Shown here: positions 30,188 through 39,320 of the stretch, in pieces
Layout: each line of letters begins with the position of its first letter
How positions within the stretch are numbered: position 1 is the stretch's first letter
NCBI GenBank assembly: GCA_903838415.1
Contig: CAILYI010000194.1
Coordinates: forward strand, 1-64,000
Reading direction: 5' to 3'
Source of the DNA: an uncultured Anaerolineae bacterium
GTDB taxonomy: Bacteria; Chloroflexota; Anaerolineae; Anaerolineales; Villigracilaceae
Length of the DNA: 64,000 bases
Translations under genes and position numbers: made by a program
The notes under the pieces: generated by a model
Seen by the model: the letters and a program-made list of their open reading frames with translations, nothing else
What the model was told of the DNA's origin: nothing
Database searches by the model: none

Positions 30188-32689
30188 ATGGCTGGTATGG
30201 AACGCTTTACACAGCGAGCAAGACGGGTACTGAGTCTGGCGCATCAGGAAGCTGAACGCGCCCATCATAGTCTTATAGGAACTGAACACCTGCTCGTTGG
30301 TCTGATTGAAGAAGAAGGTGGCGTTGCCGGGCGCGTCCTGCGCGAAATGGGCCTGGAGCCTGAGCGAGTCCGCGAAATGGTGATGCGCCTGACCGGCGAA
30401 GGGAAAAACCCTCCCGGCGAAAAAATTGAGCTTTCCAACGACACCCAACAAGTGTTGGAATTTGCCGTTGACGAAGCTCGCCGCCTCGGACATCACTATA
30501 TTGGCACCGAACACCTTTTACTGGCACTGGTACGCACGGAAGGCACCGCCATGGAAGCCATGCGCCGCCTCGGCCTGACCCCGGATGAAATCCGCCGCCA
30601 AACCCGGCGCGTTTTGCAGGAGTCATCCACCAACACTCCGCCCGCGACTCCGGTTGGCGCGCAAAATCGCGGCCCAGAGCAGCAAAAGGGTGAAAAGGGT
30701 GGCAAAACGCCCATGGTGGATCAGCTTGCCACCGATTTGACCACCAAGGCCGAACAAGGCAAGCTCGACCCGGTCATTGGCCGCCAAATGGAAATTGAGC
30801 GCGTGATCCAGATTTTGGCGCGCCGCACCAAGAATAATCCCGCGCTGATTGGCGAACCGGGCGTTGGCAAGACCGCCATCGTCGAAGGCCTGGCCCAGCG
30901 CATCACCGAAGGCGACGTGCCTGCGCCGTTGATGAACAAGCGAGTTTTACAACTGGATGTGGGCTCCCTCGTGGCCGGGACGATGTATCGCGGCCAATTC
31001 GAGGAACGCCTCAAACGCGTCATCGACGAGTTGAAACAGTCGGGCGCCATCCTGTTCATTGACGAAGTCCACATGCTGGTGGGCGCCGGTGCAGCCGGTT
31101 CCTCCGTCGACGCGGCCAATATCCTGAAACCGGCGCTTTCACGCGGCGAGTTACAGGTCATCGGCGCAACCACGCTCGATGAATATCGCAAACATATCGA
31201 AGCAGATGCGGCCCTCGAACGGCGCTTCCAACCTGTCCAGGTGGATGAGCCTTCGGAAGAAGAGACCATTCAAATCCTGAAGGGTATTCGCGGCGCTTAC
31301 GAGGAACACCACAAGCTGGTGATTTCAGACGAAGCCCTCGAAGCGGCCACTCACCTTTCAGCGCGCTATGTCACCGAACGTTTCCTGCCCGACAAGGCCA
31401 TCGATTTAATCGACGAATCGTCATCGCGGGTGCGCATGTACAAATCCCCGGCGGCCAAACAGGCCAAAGACCTGTTCACCCAACTGCGCGATGTGCGCCA
31501 AAATCGTTCGCTGGCGCAAGAAGAAGGCAATGTTGAAGAAGTCCGCTCATGGCAGGCGCAGGAATTGGGCATCGAAAACCAGCTGGAGCGCATGCGCACC
31601 GTTTGGGATCGAGCCAACAGCCCGGTCGTGACTGCCGAAGATATCGCCGAAGTCGTCTCAATGTGGACGGGCGTTCCGCTCATGCAGATCGCCCAGGAAG
31701 AATCCGAGCGACTGCTGCACATGGAAGATGAACTCCAAGCCCACATCATCGGCCAGGATGAAGCCATTACCGCCATCTCGCGCGCAGTTCGCCGCGCCCG
31801 CGCCGGTCTCAAGGACCCGCGCCGCCCGATCGGCTCGTTCATTTTCCTCGGTCCAACCGGCGTCGGCAAAACCGAGCTGACCAAAACCCTGGCAAAATTC
31901 ATGTTTGGCAGCGAAGACGCCGCCATTCAGCTGGATATGTCCGAATTCATGGAACGACACACCGCCGCCCGCCTTGTCGGCGCGCCTCCCGGCTATGTCG
32001 GATACGAAGACGCCGGTCAACTGACCGAAGCTCTGCGCCGTCGCCCCTATTCGATCATCGTCTTCGACGAAATCGAAAAAGCACATCCTGAAGTCCACAA
32101 CATGCTGCTCCAAATCATGGAAGAAGGCCATCTCTCCGACGCGCGCGGCCGCAAGGTCGATTTCCGCAACGCCATCATCGTGATGACTTCCAATGTCGGC
32201 GCGGACATGATCAAAAAGCAGGCTTCACTCGGCTTTTCTTTGAAGCGCGATGCGGTTACTGAAGAACAGGTTTCTTACGATGAAATGCGCAAGAAACTGA
32301 CCGAAACGCTGAAACGCGCCTTCCGGCCAGAATTCATCAACCGCGTGGATAGCGTCATCGTCTTCCGTTCCCTGAACAAGGAAGATATTCAGAAAATCGT
32401 CACGCTGGAATTGAACAAGGTTGCCGAACGCCTGAAAGACCACAATATTTCCCTGACCGCCACCTCTGCAGCTTTGACCTCGCTGGGTGACGAAGGCTAC
32501 GACCCGGATATGGGCGCTCGTCCCCTGCGCCGCGTCATCCAACTCAAGGTGGAGGATCAACTCTCCGACAACCTGCTTTCTGGCGGCTTTGTCGATGGAG
32601 ACACCATTCAAGTGGACACCGACGCGGAGGGCAAGATCATCCTGACGCGTCTTGAAGCACCCGAACCGGCCCCTGAGCCGAGTGCGTAA
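30188..32689 (+). CDS. clpC: ATP-dependent Clp protease ATP-binding subunit ClpC
   Basis: 833-residue AAA+ unfoldase. The N-domain repeats ([34 protein letters not shown]) are followed by AAA-1 with Walker [10 protein letters not shown], a middle domain (about 405-490), AAA-2 with Walker [10 protein letters not shown] and Walker [12 protein letters not shown], and an LGF loop (SLGFSLKRD) that docks on ClpP. This fits ClpC rather than ClpB, whose middle domain is much longer. No mcsA/mcsB/ctsR precede it. SD AGGAG; the 175-base upstream gap has a TAAAAT-like -10 near 30116 and a 6-bp hairpin before the SD. ClpP is elsewhere. Confidence 0.94.
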   Translation: MAGMERFTQRARRVLSLAHQEAERAHHSLIGTEHLLVGLIEEEGGVAGRVLREMGLEPERVREMVMRLTGEGKNPPGEKIELSNDTQQVLEFAVDEARRLGHHYIGTEHLLLALVRTEGTAMEAMRRLGLTPDEIRRQTRRVLQESSTNTPPATPVGAQNRGPEQQKGEKGGKTPMVDQLATDLTTKAEQGKLDPVIGRQMEIERVIQILARRTKNNPALIGEPGVGKTAIVEGLAQRITEGDVPAPLMNKRVLQLDVGSLVAGTMYRGQFEERLKRVIDELKQSGAILFIDEVHMLVGAGAAGSSVDAANILKPALSRGELQVIGATTLDEYRKHIEADAALERRFQPVQVDEPSEEETIQILKGIRGAYEEHHKLVISDEALEAATHLSARYVTERFLPDKAIDLIDESSSRVRMYKSPAAKQAKDLFTQLRDVRQNRSLAQEEGNVEEVRSWQAQELGIENQLERMRTVWDRANSPVVTAEDIAEVVSMWTGVPLMQIAQEESERLLHMEDELQAHIIGQDEAITAISRAVRRARAGLKDPRRPIGSFIFLGPTGVGKTELTKTLAKFMFGSEDAAIQLDMSEFMERHTAARLVGAPPGYVGYEDAGQLTEALRRRPYSIIVFDEIEKAHPEVHNMLLQIMEEGHLSDARGRKVDFRNAIIVMTSNVGADMIKKQASLGFSLKRDAVTEEQVSYDEMRKKLTETLKRAFRPEFINRVDSVIVFRSLNKEDIQKIVTLELNKVAERLKDHNISLTATSAALTSLGDEGYDPDMGARPLRRVIQLKVEDQLSDNLLSGGFVDGDTIQVDTDAEGKIILTRLEAPEPAPEPSA

Positions 32690-32696
32690 ACACCTG

Positions 32697-32725
32697 GTAG
32701 GGGCGATCCAATGGGTCGCCCCTAC
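32697..32725. repeat. GTAGGGGCGA inverted repeat, copy 2
   Basis: GTAGGGGCGA (32697-32706) and TCGCCCCTAC (32716-32725) flank 9 bases; the two arms extend to a 12-13-bp stem with TCC/GG(T). It sits between clpC and msrA and is followed by T6 (32727-32732), so it may also act as a terminator. Confidence 0.8.
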
Positions 32726-32743
32726 GTTTTTTGGAGGACTTTT

Positions 32744-33283
32744 ATGGGTACAAAAGAGCTTGCTACTTTAGCCGGTGGCTGCTTCTGGTGCGTGGAAGCA
32801 GTTTTTGATCAGCTCAAAGGCGTGGAATCGGTCGAATCGGGTTATTCTGGCGGACATGTCGCCAATCCCACCTACCGGCAGGTGTGCAGCGATACAACCG
32901 GTCACGCCGAAGTGGTGCAGATCACTTTTGATTCATCCGTCATCTCGTACCAGGACATTTTAAACATCTTTTTCGCCGTGCATGACCCGACCACGCTCAA
33001 CCGGCAAGGAAATGACGTTGGAACCTCCTACCGCTCGGCGATTTTTTACCATTCCGACCAGCAAAAAATCAGCGCGGATAACGTCATCCGCGAATTGACG
33101 GCTCAAAAACTGTGGCCCAACCCCATCGTCACCGAAGTCACCCAATTTGACAAGTTTTACCTTGCCGAAGATTATCATCAGGAATATTTTGCGAACAATG
33201 CCAGCCAGCCCTACTGCAACGCGGTTGTTGCCCCCAAAGTAGCCAAATTTCGCAAACAGTTTGTCGATCGCCTGAAAAAGTAG
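32744..33283 (+). CDS. msrA: Peptide-methionine (S)-S-oxide reductase MsrA
   Basis: 179-residue repair enzyme that reduces methionine-S-sulfoxide in proteins. The catalytic motif GCFWC (residues 14-18) is at the N-terminus, followed by GVESVESGYSGG and the conserved HDPTTLNRQGNDVGTSYRS segment. A C-terminal Cys in QPYCNAV could be the resolving residue. The start at 32744 is chosen because TGGAGG precedes it; a frame from 32711 would include the repeat. No MsrB domain is fused or adjacent. Confidence 0.95.
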   Translation: MGTKELATLAGGCFWCVEAVFDQLKGVESVESGYSGGHVANPTYRQVCSDTTGHAEVVQITFDSSVISYQDILNIFFAVHDPTTLNRQGNDVGTSYRSAIFYHSDQQKISADNVIRELTAQKLWPNPIVTEVTQFDKFYLAEDYHQEYFANNASQPYCNAVVAPKVAKFRKQFVDRLKK

Positions 33284-33297
33284 CTAATTAATTGTCG

Positions 33298-34314
33298 ATG
33301 ACCAACGAACTCCAAGCTCCAGAGCCCCAAAAACCAGCCTCCCCAACCTTTTGGATTCGGGATATTCCCGTTTATGGCGATGCCATCCTGGCGCCCATGG
33401 ACGGTTATTCTGACTGGCCTTTTCGTTCCCTATGCCGCGCGCTGGGTTCAGCCATGAGTTACACCGAATTCGTGCGAGCGCAGCACATCGTTCAAGCTTA
33501 TGAGCACATGGCGCTTCGACTGACTTTTGACCAGGCTGAACGTCCGATGGTTTTCCAGATTTATGGCGATGACCCCAACGAACTGCTCGAAGCGGCTCTG
33601 CGCGTGCAGGATAAACAGCCCGATATCATAGACATCAACATGGGCTGTCCCGCAAAGAAAGTTGTCCATCACGGTTCAGGCGTGGGGCTGATGCGCACCC
33701 CGTTAAAAATCGCTCGCATCTTCCGCAAACTCAGCGCCAAGTTGGAAGTGCCCGTAACCGGGAAAATCCGCCTGGGCTGGGAAGACTGCCGCAGCTACAA
33801 GCTGATCGCCCGGATTGTGGAAGAAAATGGCGGGCAGCTGATCGCCGTCCACGGGCGCACCAAGGAACAGGGTTATGGCGGTCTGGCTGATTGGGATGCC
33901 ATCGCCGAGATCAAAGCCACCGTCAAAATCCCCGTCATCGGCAACGGTGATGTCAAATCCCCGGCGGATATTGACCGGATGAAAGCTTACACCGGCTGTG
34001 ACGCTGTGATGATCGGGCGCGCCGCCATCGGCAACCCGTGGATTTTCTCCCGCATCGAAAGGGATGATGTTCCCCCGCAAGTGGTGCGCGAAATGGTGCG
34101 CCAGCATTTGGAACGCAGTATTGCTTTTTATGGGCCTTACACAGGGCTGGTTGTATTTCGCAAACACGCATTACAATACTTGAAACTCCAGCGTCTTTCG
34201 CGCGCAACACGCACCAAAATATTCATCCAGAATACGCCGGAAGGATTCTTCTCTTTGCTGGATGAAGCGTTCATCGAATTAAGTAAGGTCGAATTGCCAA
34301 TTCAACAGGGTTAG
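33298..34314 (+). CDS. dusB: tRNA-dihydrouridine synthase (DusB-like)
   Basis: 338 residues. FMN-dependent reduction of uridine in tRNA D-loops. Motifs: APMDGYSDWPFRSLCR (about 29-44), DINMGCPAKKVVHHGSGVGLMR with the catalytic Cys, GKIRLGWED, HGRTKEQGYGG, VIGNGDVKSPAD and MIGRAAIGNPW. The ATG at 33298 is preferred to TTG 33292; no clear SD exists before either. Starts 14 bases after msrA and ends 9 bases before radA, so the three genes are probably one operon. Confidence 0.93.
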   Translation: MTNELQAPEPQKPASPTFWIRDIPVYGDAILAPMDGYSDWPFRSLCRALGSAMSYTEFVRAQHIVQAYEHMALRLTFDQAERPMVFQIYGDDPNELLEAALRVQDKQPDIIDINMGCPAKKVVHHGSGVGLMRTPLKIARIFRKLSAKLEVPVTGKIRLGWEDCRSYKLIARIVEENGGQLIAVHGRTKEQGYGGLADWDAIAEIKATVKIPVIGNGDVKSPADIDRMKAYTGCDAVMIGRAAIGNPWIFSRIERDDVPPQVVREMVRQHLERSIAFYGPYTGLVVFRKHALQYLKLQRLSRATRTKIFIQNTPEGFFSLLDEAFIELSKVELPIQQG

Positions 34315-34323
34315 GTCCCGATT

Positions 34324-35745
34324 ATGCCAAAATCATACTCCCGCTATGTTTGCCAGCAGTGCGGACGCGTCTCCGCCTCGTATATGGGAAAATGCCCACA
34401 GTGCGGCTCTTTCAGCAGCATGGTTGAGGAAATTGTGCAGGAAGAAGCCCCGTCCAAATCTCCCAACGCCTCGCGCGGATTGACCGGGCGCACCGCGCCG
34501 CGTCGCATTGGGGATATCGCCACTGACGCCGAGCCGCGCATCCACGTTCCGATCAGCGAATTCTCGCGCGTTTTGGGCGGTGGCATCGTCCCCGGCTCAA
34601 TTGTGCTGGTCGGCGGCGATCCCGGCATCGGAAAATCCACGCTCATGCTGCAAATGGCGCTGGATATGGCCAAAACCCAGCGCGTTCTGTACGTCTCCGG
34701 CGAAGAATCCGAACGCCAGATCAAAATGCGCGCAGACCGTCTGCTCGAAGCGGGCGCAAAACTCCCTGAGAATCTTTACCTGGTCACCGAGACGAATCTC
34801 TCCACGATCTTTGAGCACAACCGCGAGGTCCGCCCAACGCTTTTGATCGTAGATTCCATCCAGACGGTGTACCTGTCCGAACTGGATTCTTCCGCCGGGT
34901 CGGTTTCGCAGGTGCGCGAGTGCTCATCCCAACTGCGGGAGCTGGCAAAATCCAGCGGCGTGAGCGTTTTTGTCATCGGGCATGTCACCAAGGAAGGCGT
35001 CATCGCCGGACCGCGGGTGTTGGAACATATCGTGGATACCGTCCTGTATCTGGAAGGCGACCGATTTCAAGCCTACCGACTGCTGCGTTCCGTTAAAAAT
35101 CGTTTTGGCGCCACTGCCGAGGTGGGCGTGTTCGAAATGCGCGAACGCGGACTGGTGGAAGTAACCAACCCTTCTGAAGCCTTTCTGGCCGAGCGCATGG
35201 TCAATGCCCCCGGTTCTGCCATCGCCGTGACGATGGAGGGCACCCGTCCGCTGCTGGTCGAGGTGCAGGGACTGACCTCTCCCGCGCAGTTTGGCAACGC
35301 GCGCCGCACCCCCAACGGCGTGGACTATAACCGCCTGCTGATGATTTCTGCCGTGCTGACGCGCCGGGTAGGCGTCAAACTTGGCGAACAGGATATTTTC
35401 GTCAACGTGGTGGGCGGCATGAAAGTGGACGAACCCGCCGCCGACCTGGCAATCGCCGCCGCTGTGGCCTCGTCCATGAAAGACCTGTCCATCCGCGCCG
35501 ATGCGGTCTTGATTGGCGAAATTGGCCTGGCTGGAGAATTGCGCCTGCCCAGTCAAATGCCCGTCCGCCTGCGCGAAGCTCAGAAACTTGGGTTTAAAGT
35601 CGCCATCGTGCCCAAGCGCCTGCGCAAAGCCGAACCCTGGCCCGAGAATATCCAGATTATCGAAGCCCGCTCCATTTATCAGGCCCTCGAATTGGCCTTT
35701 GCCAGCGAGCAAAAGGAATTGCCCAAGGGCAGGCAAGTGGCCTGA
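34324..35745 (+). CDS. radA: DNA repair protein RadA/Sms
   Basis: 473-residue RecA-like branch-migration helicase. The zinc finger is CQQCGRVSASYMGKCPQCG (about 9-27), Walker A is GGDPGIGKST (about 97-106), the RadA-specific KNRFG motif is in VKNRFGATAEVGVF (about 256), and a Lon-type C-terminal domain follows (about 300-460, DEPAADLAIAAAVASS). All domains are full length. Follows dusB by 9 bases and ends at a terminator shared with convergent rplT. RadA acts with RecA in recombination, and recJ and recF are also in this window. Confidence 0.95.
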   Translation: MPKSYSRYVCQQCGRVSASYMGKCPQCGSFSSMVEEIVQEEAPSKSPNASRGLTGRTAPRRIGDIATDAEPRIHVPISEFSRVLGGGIVPGSIVLVGGDPGIGKSTLMLQMALDMAKTQRVLYVSGEESERQIKMRADRLLEAGAKLPENLYLVTETNLSTIFEHNREVRPTLLIVDSIQTVYLSELDSSAGSVSQVRECSSQLRELAKSSGVSVFVIGHVTKEGVIAGPRVLEHIVDTVLYLEGDRFQAYRLLRSVKNRFGATAEVGVFEMRERGLVEVTNPSEAFLAERMVNAPGSAIAVTMEGTRPLLVEVQGLTSPAQFGNARRTPNGVDYNRLLMISAVLTRRVGVKLGEQDIFVNVVGGMKVDEPAADLAIAAAVASSMKDLSIRADAVLIGEIGLAGELRLPSQMPVRLREAQKLGFKVAIVPKRLRKAEPWPENIQIIEARSIYQALELAFASEQKELPKGRQVA

Positions 35746-35788
35746 CCTTTTCGGTGCGAATCCGGCGCGCACCCAAAACCAAGAATCA

Positions 35789-35815
35789 AAAAGGACGGCT
35801 TTGCGCCGTCCTTTT
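35789..35815. terminator. Terminator between radA and rplT
   Basis: An 11-bp perfect stem (AAAAGGACGGC, 35789-35799; GCCGTCCTTTT, 35805-35815) with a 5-base loop. The A and T tracts are inside the stem, so it can serve both converging operons. Confidence 0.92.
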
Positions 35816-35841
35816 ATATATCTACTTGTTTTCTGACTACT

Positions 35842-36186
35842 TTACTTGGTCGCCTGTGCCACGACCGCGGCAAAAGCTTGCGGGTCGCGCACGGCCAAGT
35901 CCGCCAGCATCTTGCGATTCAGCGTAATATTGGCCTTTTTCATTGCGGAAACCAAGCGGCTGTAGCTTATACCATTCAGGCGGGCAGCGGCGTTGATACG
36001 GGCAATCCACAGCTTGCGCAGATCACGTTTGCGGACCTTGCGGTCGCGCGTCGCATACCACAGGCTCTTGAGCATCGCCTCGCTAGCACGCTTGAAAAGG
36101 AAATGCCGGGAGCCGCGTTGGCCCTTGGTAATCTTGAAAACTTTCTTGTGGCGCAGATGTCCTTGCGGACCACCTTTAACACGCAT
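35842..36186 (-). CDS. rplT: 50S ribosomal protein L20
   Basis: 114-residue basic protein, essential for early assembly of the large subunit. Characteristic start [27 protein letters not shown] and later [32 protein letters not shown] and [14 protein letters not shown]. Last gene of the infC-rpmI-rplT operon. The 117-base gap before it (36187-36303) is long for a ribosomal operon, and L20 is known in other bacteria to repress its own operon by binding a structured leader; SD AGGAGG precedes the ATG. Confidence 0.97.
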   Translation of the reverse strand: MRVKGGPQGHLRHKKVFKITKGQRGSRHFLFKRASEAMLKSLWYATRDRKVRKRDLRKLWIARINAAARLNGISYSRLVSAMKKANITLNRKMLADLAVRDPQAFAAVVAQATK

Positions 36187-36303
36187 GTTTTATTACCTCC
36201 TGCGAACCTTCGGGCGTCGGTGGGTGGCATCACGTCGATGAGATACCCTTCCAGCCAGTTGCACACACCCGGTAGCCGCAAATTCAAAATCGGATAGGAT
36301 GGC

Positions 36304-36531
36304 CTACTTCAGATTCGGCACAAGACGACGAATACGTTTGATGATACCGCGTCCATTGACAGGTACCATTTCCATAAATTGCGATTTGGTGCGCTTGGAA
36401 GTGTGGCGGCGTAAATGGCTCTTGCCACCTTTCGTGCGTACCAACAGCCCAGTCGCAGTCAGGCGAAAACGCTTCGACGTCGCCTTGTGGGTCTTGAGCT
36501 TAAACTTACCAGATCTCGGTTTTTGGGGCAC
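36304..36531 (-). CDS. rpmI: 50S ribosomal protein L35
   Basis: 75-residue basic protein; the segment KFKLKTHKATSKRFRLTATG near the start and the KSHLRRHTSKRTK stretch are diagnostic. It is a little longer than the usual 64-66 residues because of the C-terminal extension GRGIIKRIRRLVPNLK. SD AAAGGAG. Middle gene of infC-rpmI-rplT, 84 bases after infC. Confidence 0.96.
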   Translation of the reverse strand: MPQKPRSGKFKLKTHKATSKRFRLTATGLLVRTKGGKSHLRRHTSKRTKSQFMEMVPVNGRGIIKRIRRLVPNLK

Positions 36532-36615
36532 AGCAGCTTACTCCTTTCGGACAAATTAACCGCGGGATTGAATTTCTCCCGCGGGATTTCACTACAGTGT
36601 GGAGACGGGCATTAC

Positions 36616-37158
36616 TTATTCAGGCTTGATCTCTTTGGGTACTTTCGCTTTTGCCGGACCAAGGACGACCAGCATCGTGCGGCCTTCCATCATCGGTGAC
36701 TGTTCAATCACACTGACATCCGCCAGGGACTGGGCAATCTCGCGCAAATCTTCCAAAGCAATTTCTGGGTAATCCATTTCGCGCCCACGGAATTTGATGG
36801 TCACACGCACTTTATGGCCCTGGTTCAGCCAGCGGCGCGCATCATCCACTTTGAAACCGCGATGAGCATCATTCGTTTTTGGCCGCAGGCGAATTTCTTT
36901 GACCTCGATCTTAACCTGGGCCTTCTTCGCCTCGCGCTCCTTCTTTTCGCGCTCGTACAGGAACTTACCAAAATCCAGCACGCGGCAGACGGGCGGCGCG
37001 GCATTTGGTGAAACTTCCACCAGGTCCATTTCGGCATCGCGGGCGATTTGAAGCGCCTGGCGAATGGGCACGACACCCACGTTATCACCCGTCGGACCAA
37101 TCAGGCGCACTTCCGGAACTCGGATGGCCTCATTTACTCGGAACTCTACCTCAGCTAT
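36616..37158 (-). CDS. infC: Translation initiation factor IF-3, probable ATA start
   Basis: IF-3 prevents premature 70S joining and checks the start codon. The family N-terminus RVNEAIRVPEVRLIG lies upstream of the first in-frame GTG (37110), so the gene must start earlier. No ATG, GTG or TTG exists between that region and the in-frame stop TGA upstream. The codon with the right spacing behind AAGGAG (37165-37170) is ATA at 37156-37158, giving 180 residues. Other bacteria use rare infC start codons (AUU in E. coli) for IF-3 autoregulation. Linker and C-terminal domain (IRLRPKTNDAHRGFKVDDARRW, MMEGRTMLVVLGPAK) are complete. Confidence 0.9.
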   Translation of the reverse strand: MAEVEFRVNEAIRVPEVRLIGPTGDNVGVVPIRQALQIARDAEMDLVEVSPNAAPPVCRVLDFGKFLYEREKKEREAKKAQVKIEVKEIRLRPKTNDAHRGFKVDDARRWLNQGHKVRVTIKFRGREMDYPEIALEDLREIAQSLADVSVIEQSPMMEGRTMLVVLGPAKAKVPKEIKPE

Positions 37159-37250
37159 ATGCGTCTCCTTGAATCAAATAACACTTAACCAGCCTTCCTT
37201 GGCTGGCTATAGAGCGGATGGATAATACCACAGACTTACCCGTTGGACAA
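37159..37250 (-). promoter_or_regulatory. infC promoter and leader
   Basis: On the minus strand, TTGTCC (complement of 37245-37250) and TATTAT (complement of 37222-37227) are separated by exactly 17 bases. The leader of about 57 bases holds a 6-bp hairpin (CCAGCC 37189-37194 with GGCTGG 37201-37206) before the SD AAGGAG, a possible site for translational control. The -35 box overlaps the thrS terminator. Confidence 0.75.
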
Positions 37251-37292
37251 GACATGCGTCGCATTTTTGCTTGAAGGTGCGACGCATGTCTT
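37249..37292 (-). terminator. thrS terminator
   Basis: 15-bp perfect stem (37249-37263 with 37278-37292) with a 14-base loop, 37 bases after the thrS stop codon and before the infC promoter on the minus strand. The stem edge and loop are A/T-rich but no long T tract follows. Confidence 0.82.
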
Positions 37293-37329
37293 TAGTTTAC
37301 CCGGCAATAATCTCTGCTTTCGGTTGCTT

Positions 37330-39132
37330 TTACAGTTCGCTAGAACGTTTTGCGATGCGATCAGCTACCAGCGCCAGGAACTCCGCGGCAGGGATATTAT
37401 TCTTCTGAGTGCCATCACGGCCACGCAGGGAAACTGTCCCGGCTGTGCGCTCATTTTCACCGACCACCAGCATGTACGGGACTTTCATCAGCTGCGCGCT
37501 GCGGATTTTGGCATTCATGCGATCAGAGTTGAGATCAGCACTGGCGCGCACGCCCTGCTCACGCAACTGCGCGGCAAGCTGTGTGGCGTACTCGTTCTGC
37601 CCATCTGTGATGGGGATGACGCGCACCTGCTCGGGCGAAAGCCAGACCGGAAAAGCTCCGGCGTAATGCTCGATCAGGAAGCCGATCATGCGTTCATGTG
37701 TGCTGAGCGGCGCGCGGTGGATGCAGAGCGGGATTTCATCCGCGCCTTCGCGATTGACGAATTTCAGGTCAAAGCGCTCGGGAACCGCAAAATCGACCTG
37801 ATTCGTCGCCAGCGTGAATTCGCGTCCGACTGCGCTCCAAATTTGAACGTCGATTTTCGGGCCATAGAAAGCCGCTTCATTGTCCACTTCGACGAATGGG
37901 ACATTCCCGTTTTGCATGGCGCGTCGCACCATATCTTCCGTTTTGAGCCATAGGCGTTCGTTGTCGACATATTTCTTGCCCAACCCGGCTTTGCCGTGCA
38001 AAGACAGGCGCATGACGTATTTACCGATGCCAAACAGGTCGAAATATTTCTTGTAAAGATCGATCACGCCCATGAATTCCTGCTCGAATTGCTCTTCAGC
38101 GCAGTAGATGTGGGCGTCGTTCATCTGCATGGAACGCACGCGCATCAGGCCAAAAAGTTCTCCGGATTTTTCGTAGCGATAACACGTCCCATACTCTGCC
38201 AGGCGAATCGGCAGTTCGCGATAGGAACGCGGTCGCGCGCCAAAAATTTTGTGGTGCATCGGGCAGTTCATCGGCTTGACGTAATATTTCACGCCTTCCA
38301 GTTCCATGGGCGGATACATGCTCTCGGCATAGTAAGGCAGATGCCCGGAGCGGATGAACAAATCTTCCTTCGTCAAGTTCGGCGTGCGGACTCGGCTGTA
38401 TCCGGCCTTGTCTTCCATTTCCTTGGCAAGTTTTTCCAGCTCTTCGATCATTGTGCCGCCGTTGGGCATCCACAGTGGCAGGCCGGGACCCACCTCATCG
38501 TCGAACATGAATATTTCCAGTTCCTTGCCGAGCTTGCGATGGTCGCGTTTCTTGGCTTCCTCCAGCATCTGGAGATATTGCTTGAGTTCATCGGGCTTTT
38601 CCCAGGCTGTGCCATAGATGCGCGTCAGCATCTTGTTATGCTCATCACCGCGCCAATAGGCCCCGGCAATTGACGTCAGCTTGAAGGCGCTGGGGTTGAT
38701 CTGCTTGGTCGTTTCAACGTGCGGCCCGCGACAGAGATCCGTAAATGTGTCGCTCTGATAGAGCGAGATTTCGGGCTTCTCGTTCAGCGGATTGCCGTAC
38801 TCATCCAGGCCGCCTTTTTCGAGGCCTTCGATCAGCTCCAGTTTGTAGGGCTGATCCTTGAAAACCTGGCGGGCTTCATCGGCTGAGACGATTCTCTTCT
38901 CAAACTTGTGATGCCCGGCAGCGATCTGGCGCATGCGCTTTTCGATTTTTTCCAGATCATCTTGCGTGATGGGCTGGGGCAGGTCAAAGTCATAGTAAAA
39001 GCCGTTTTCCACGGGAGGGCCGATGGTGTATTTCGTTTCCGGGTAAAACTCCAGCACGGCCTGTGCCATGACATGCGCGGCCGAGTGGCGAATGCGGTAT
39101 AAAAGCGTATCTTCGTAGCGTTCCTGAGACAT
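37330..39132 (-). CDS. thrS: Threonyl-tRNA synthetase lacking the TGS domain
   Basis: 600 residues. It begins directly with the N2 editing domain (HSAAHVM, His16 and His20; DLCRGPHVETT near 134), then the class II catalytic core (motif 1 region YSRVRTPN, zinc Cys in PMNCPMHH, motif 2 RYEKSGELFGLMRVRSMQMNDAHIYC, motif 3 RAPLSTHERMIGFLIEHY) and the anticodon domain (about 500-600). Compared with the ca. 640-residue E. coli enzyme the N-terminal TGS domain is missing, and no TGS-coding frame is upstream. Editing and zinc residues look intact. Controlled by a T-box. SD GAGGAG. Confidence 0.95.
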   Translation of the reverse strand: MSQERYEDTLLYRIRHSAAHVMAQAVLEFYPETKYTIGPPVENGFYYDFDLPQPITQDDLEKIEKRMRQIAAGHHKFEKRIVSADEARQVFKDQPYKLELIEGLEKGGLDEYGNPLNEKPEISLYQSDTFTDLCRGPHVETTKQINPSAFKLTSIAGAYWRGDEHNKMLTRIYGTAWEKPDELKQYLQMLEEAKKRDHRKLGKELEIFMFDDEVGPGLPLWMPNGGTMIEELEKLAKEMEDKAGYSRVRTPNLTKEDLFIRSGHLPYYAESMYPPMELEGVKYYVKPMNCPMHHKIFGARPRSYRELPIRLAEYGTCYRYEKSGELFGLMRVRSMQMNDAHIYCAEEQFEQEFMGVIDLYKKYFDLFGIGKYVMRLSLHGKAGLGKKYVDNERLWLKTEDMVRRAMQNGNVPFVEVDNEAAFYGPKIDVQIWSAVGREFTLATNQVDFAVPERFDLKFVNREGADEIPLCIHRAPLSTHERMIGFLIEHYAGAFPVWLSPEQVRVIPITDGQNEYATQLAAQLREQGVRASADLNSDRMNAKIRSAQLMKVPYMLVVGENERTAGTVSLRGRDGTQKNNIPAAEFLALVADRIAKRSSEL

Positions 39133-39221
39133 TTTTATCTCCTCGTACTCATCATAAAATGGTCAAATTTGCCGCCGCAAATCAGGCAGGCCCGGGTCGG
39201 CGGCCTGTCCTCAAGCGAGGG

Positions 39222-39269
39222 CTATTGACCTCCGGGCTGCCGCATAGTATTAGTGTGGTCATCAGTCAT
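39222..39269 (-). CDS. 15-residue small ORF between T-box and thrS
   Basis: After the T-box terminator, a strong SD (GGAGG, complement 39276-39280) stands 6 bases before an ATG at 39269 that opens a 15-codon frame MTDDHTNTMRQPGGQ ending TAG, 89 bases before thrS. Three of the 15 residues are Thr (positions 2, 6, 8). It parallels the 53-codon ORF after the Trp T-box at 487. It could be a translated leader peptide or a chance frame; the near-ideal SD is the main support. Confidence 0.45.
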   Translation of the reverse strand: MTDDHTNTMRQPGGQ

Positions 39270-39285
39270 GGCAGGCCTCCGAAAA

Positions 39286-39320
39286 ATAAAAAACTCTCAC
39301 CCAAAGCTGGGGCGAGAGTT
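39286..39320 (-). terminator. thrS T-box terminator
   Basis: AACTCTCG-type stem (39312-39320 with 39292-39300) on the minus strand followed by TTTTTTATTTTT. It lies directly after the T-box core, as expected for the conditional terminator. Confidence 0.88.

Noticed and set aside
34924-35772. 282-codon minus-strand frame opposite radA
   Set aside because: radA is full length with all motifs; the antisense frame is a shadow.
36187-36303. Known L20-type leader structure between rpmI and rplT
   Set aside because: I could not identify the pseudoknot or mimic helices by eye; the long spacing alone is not enough.
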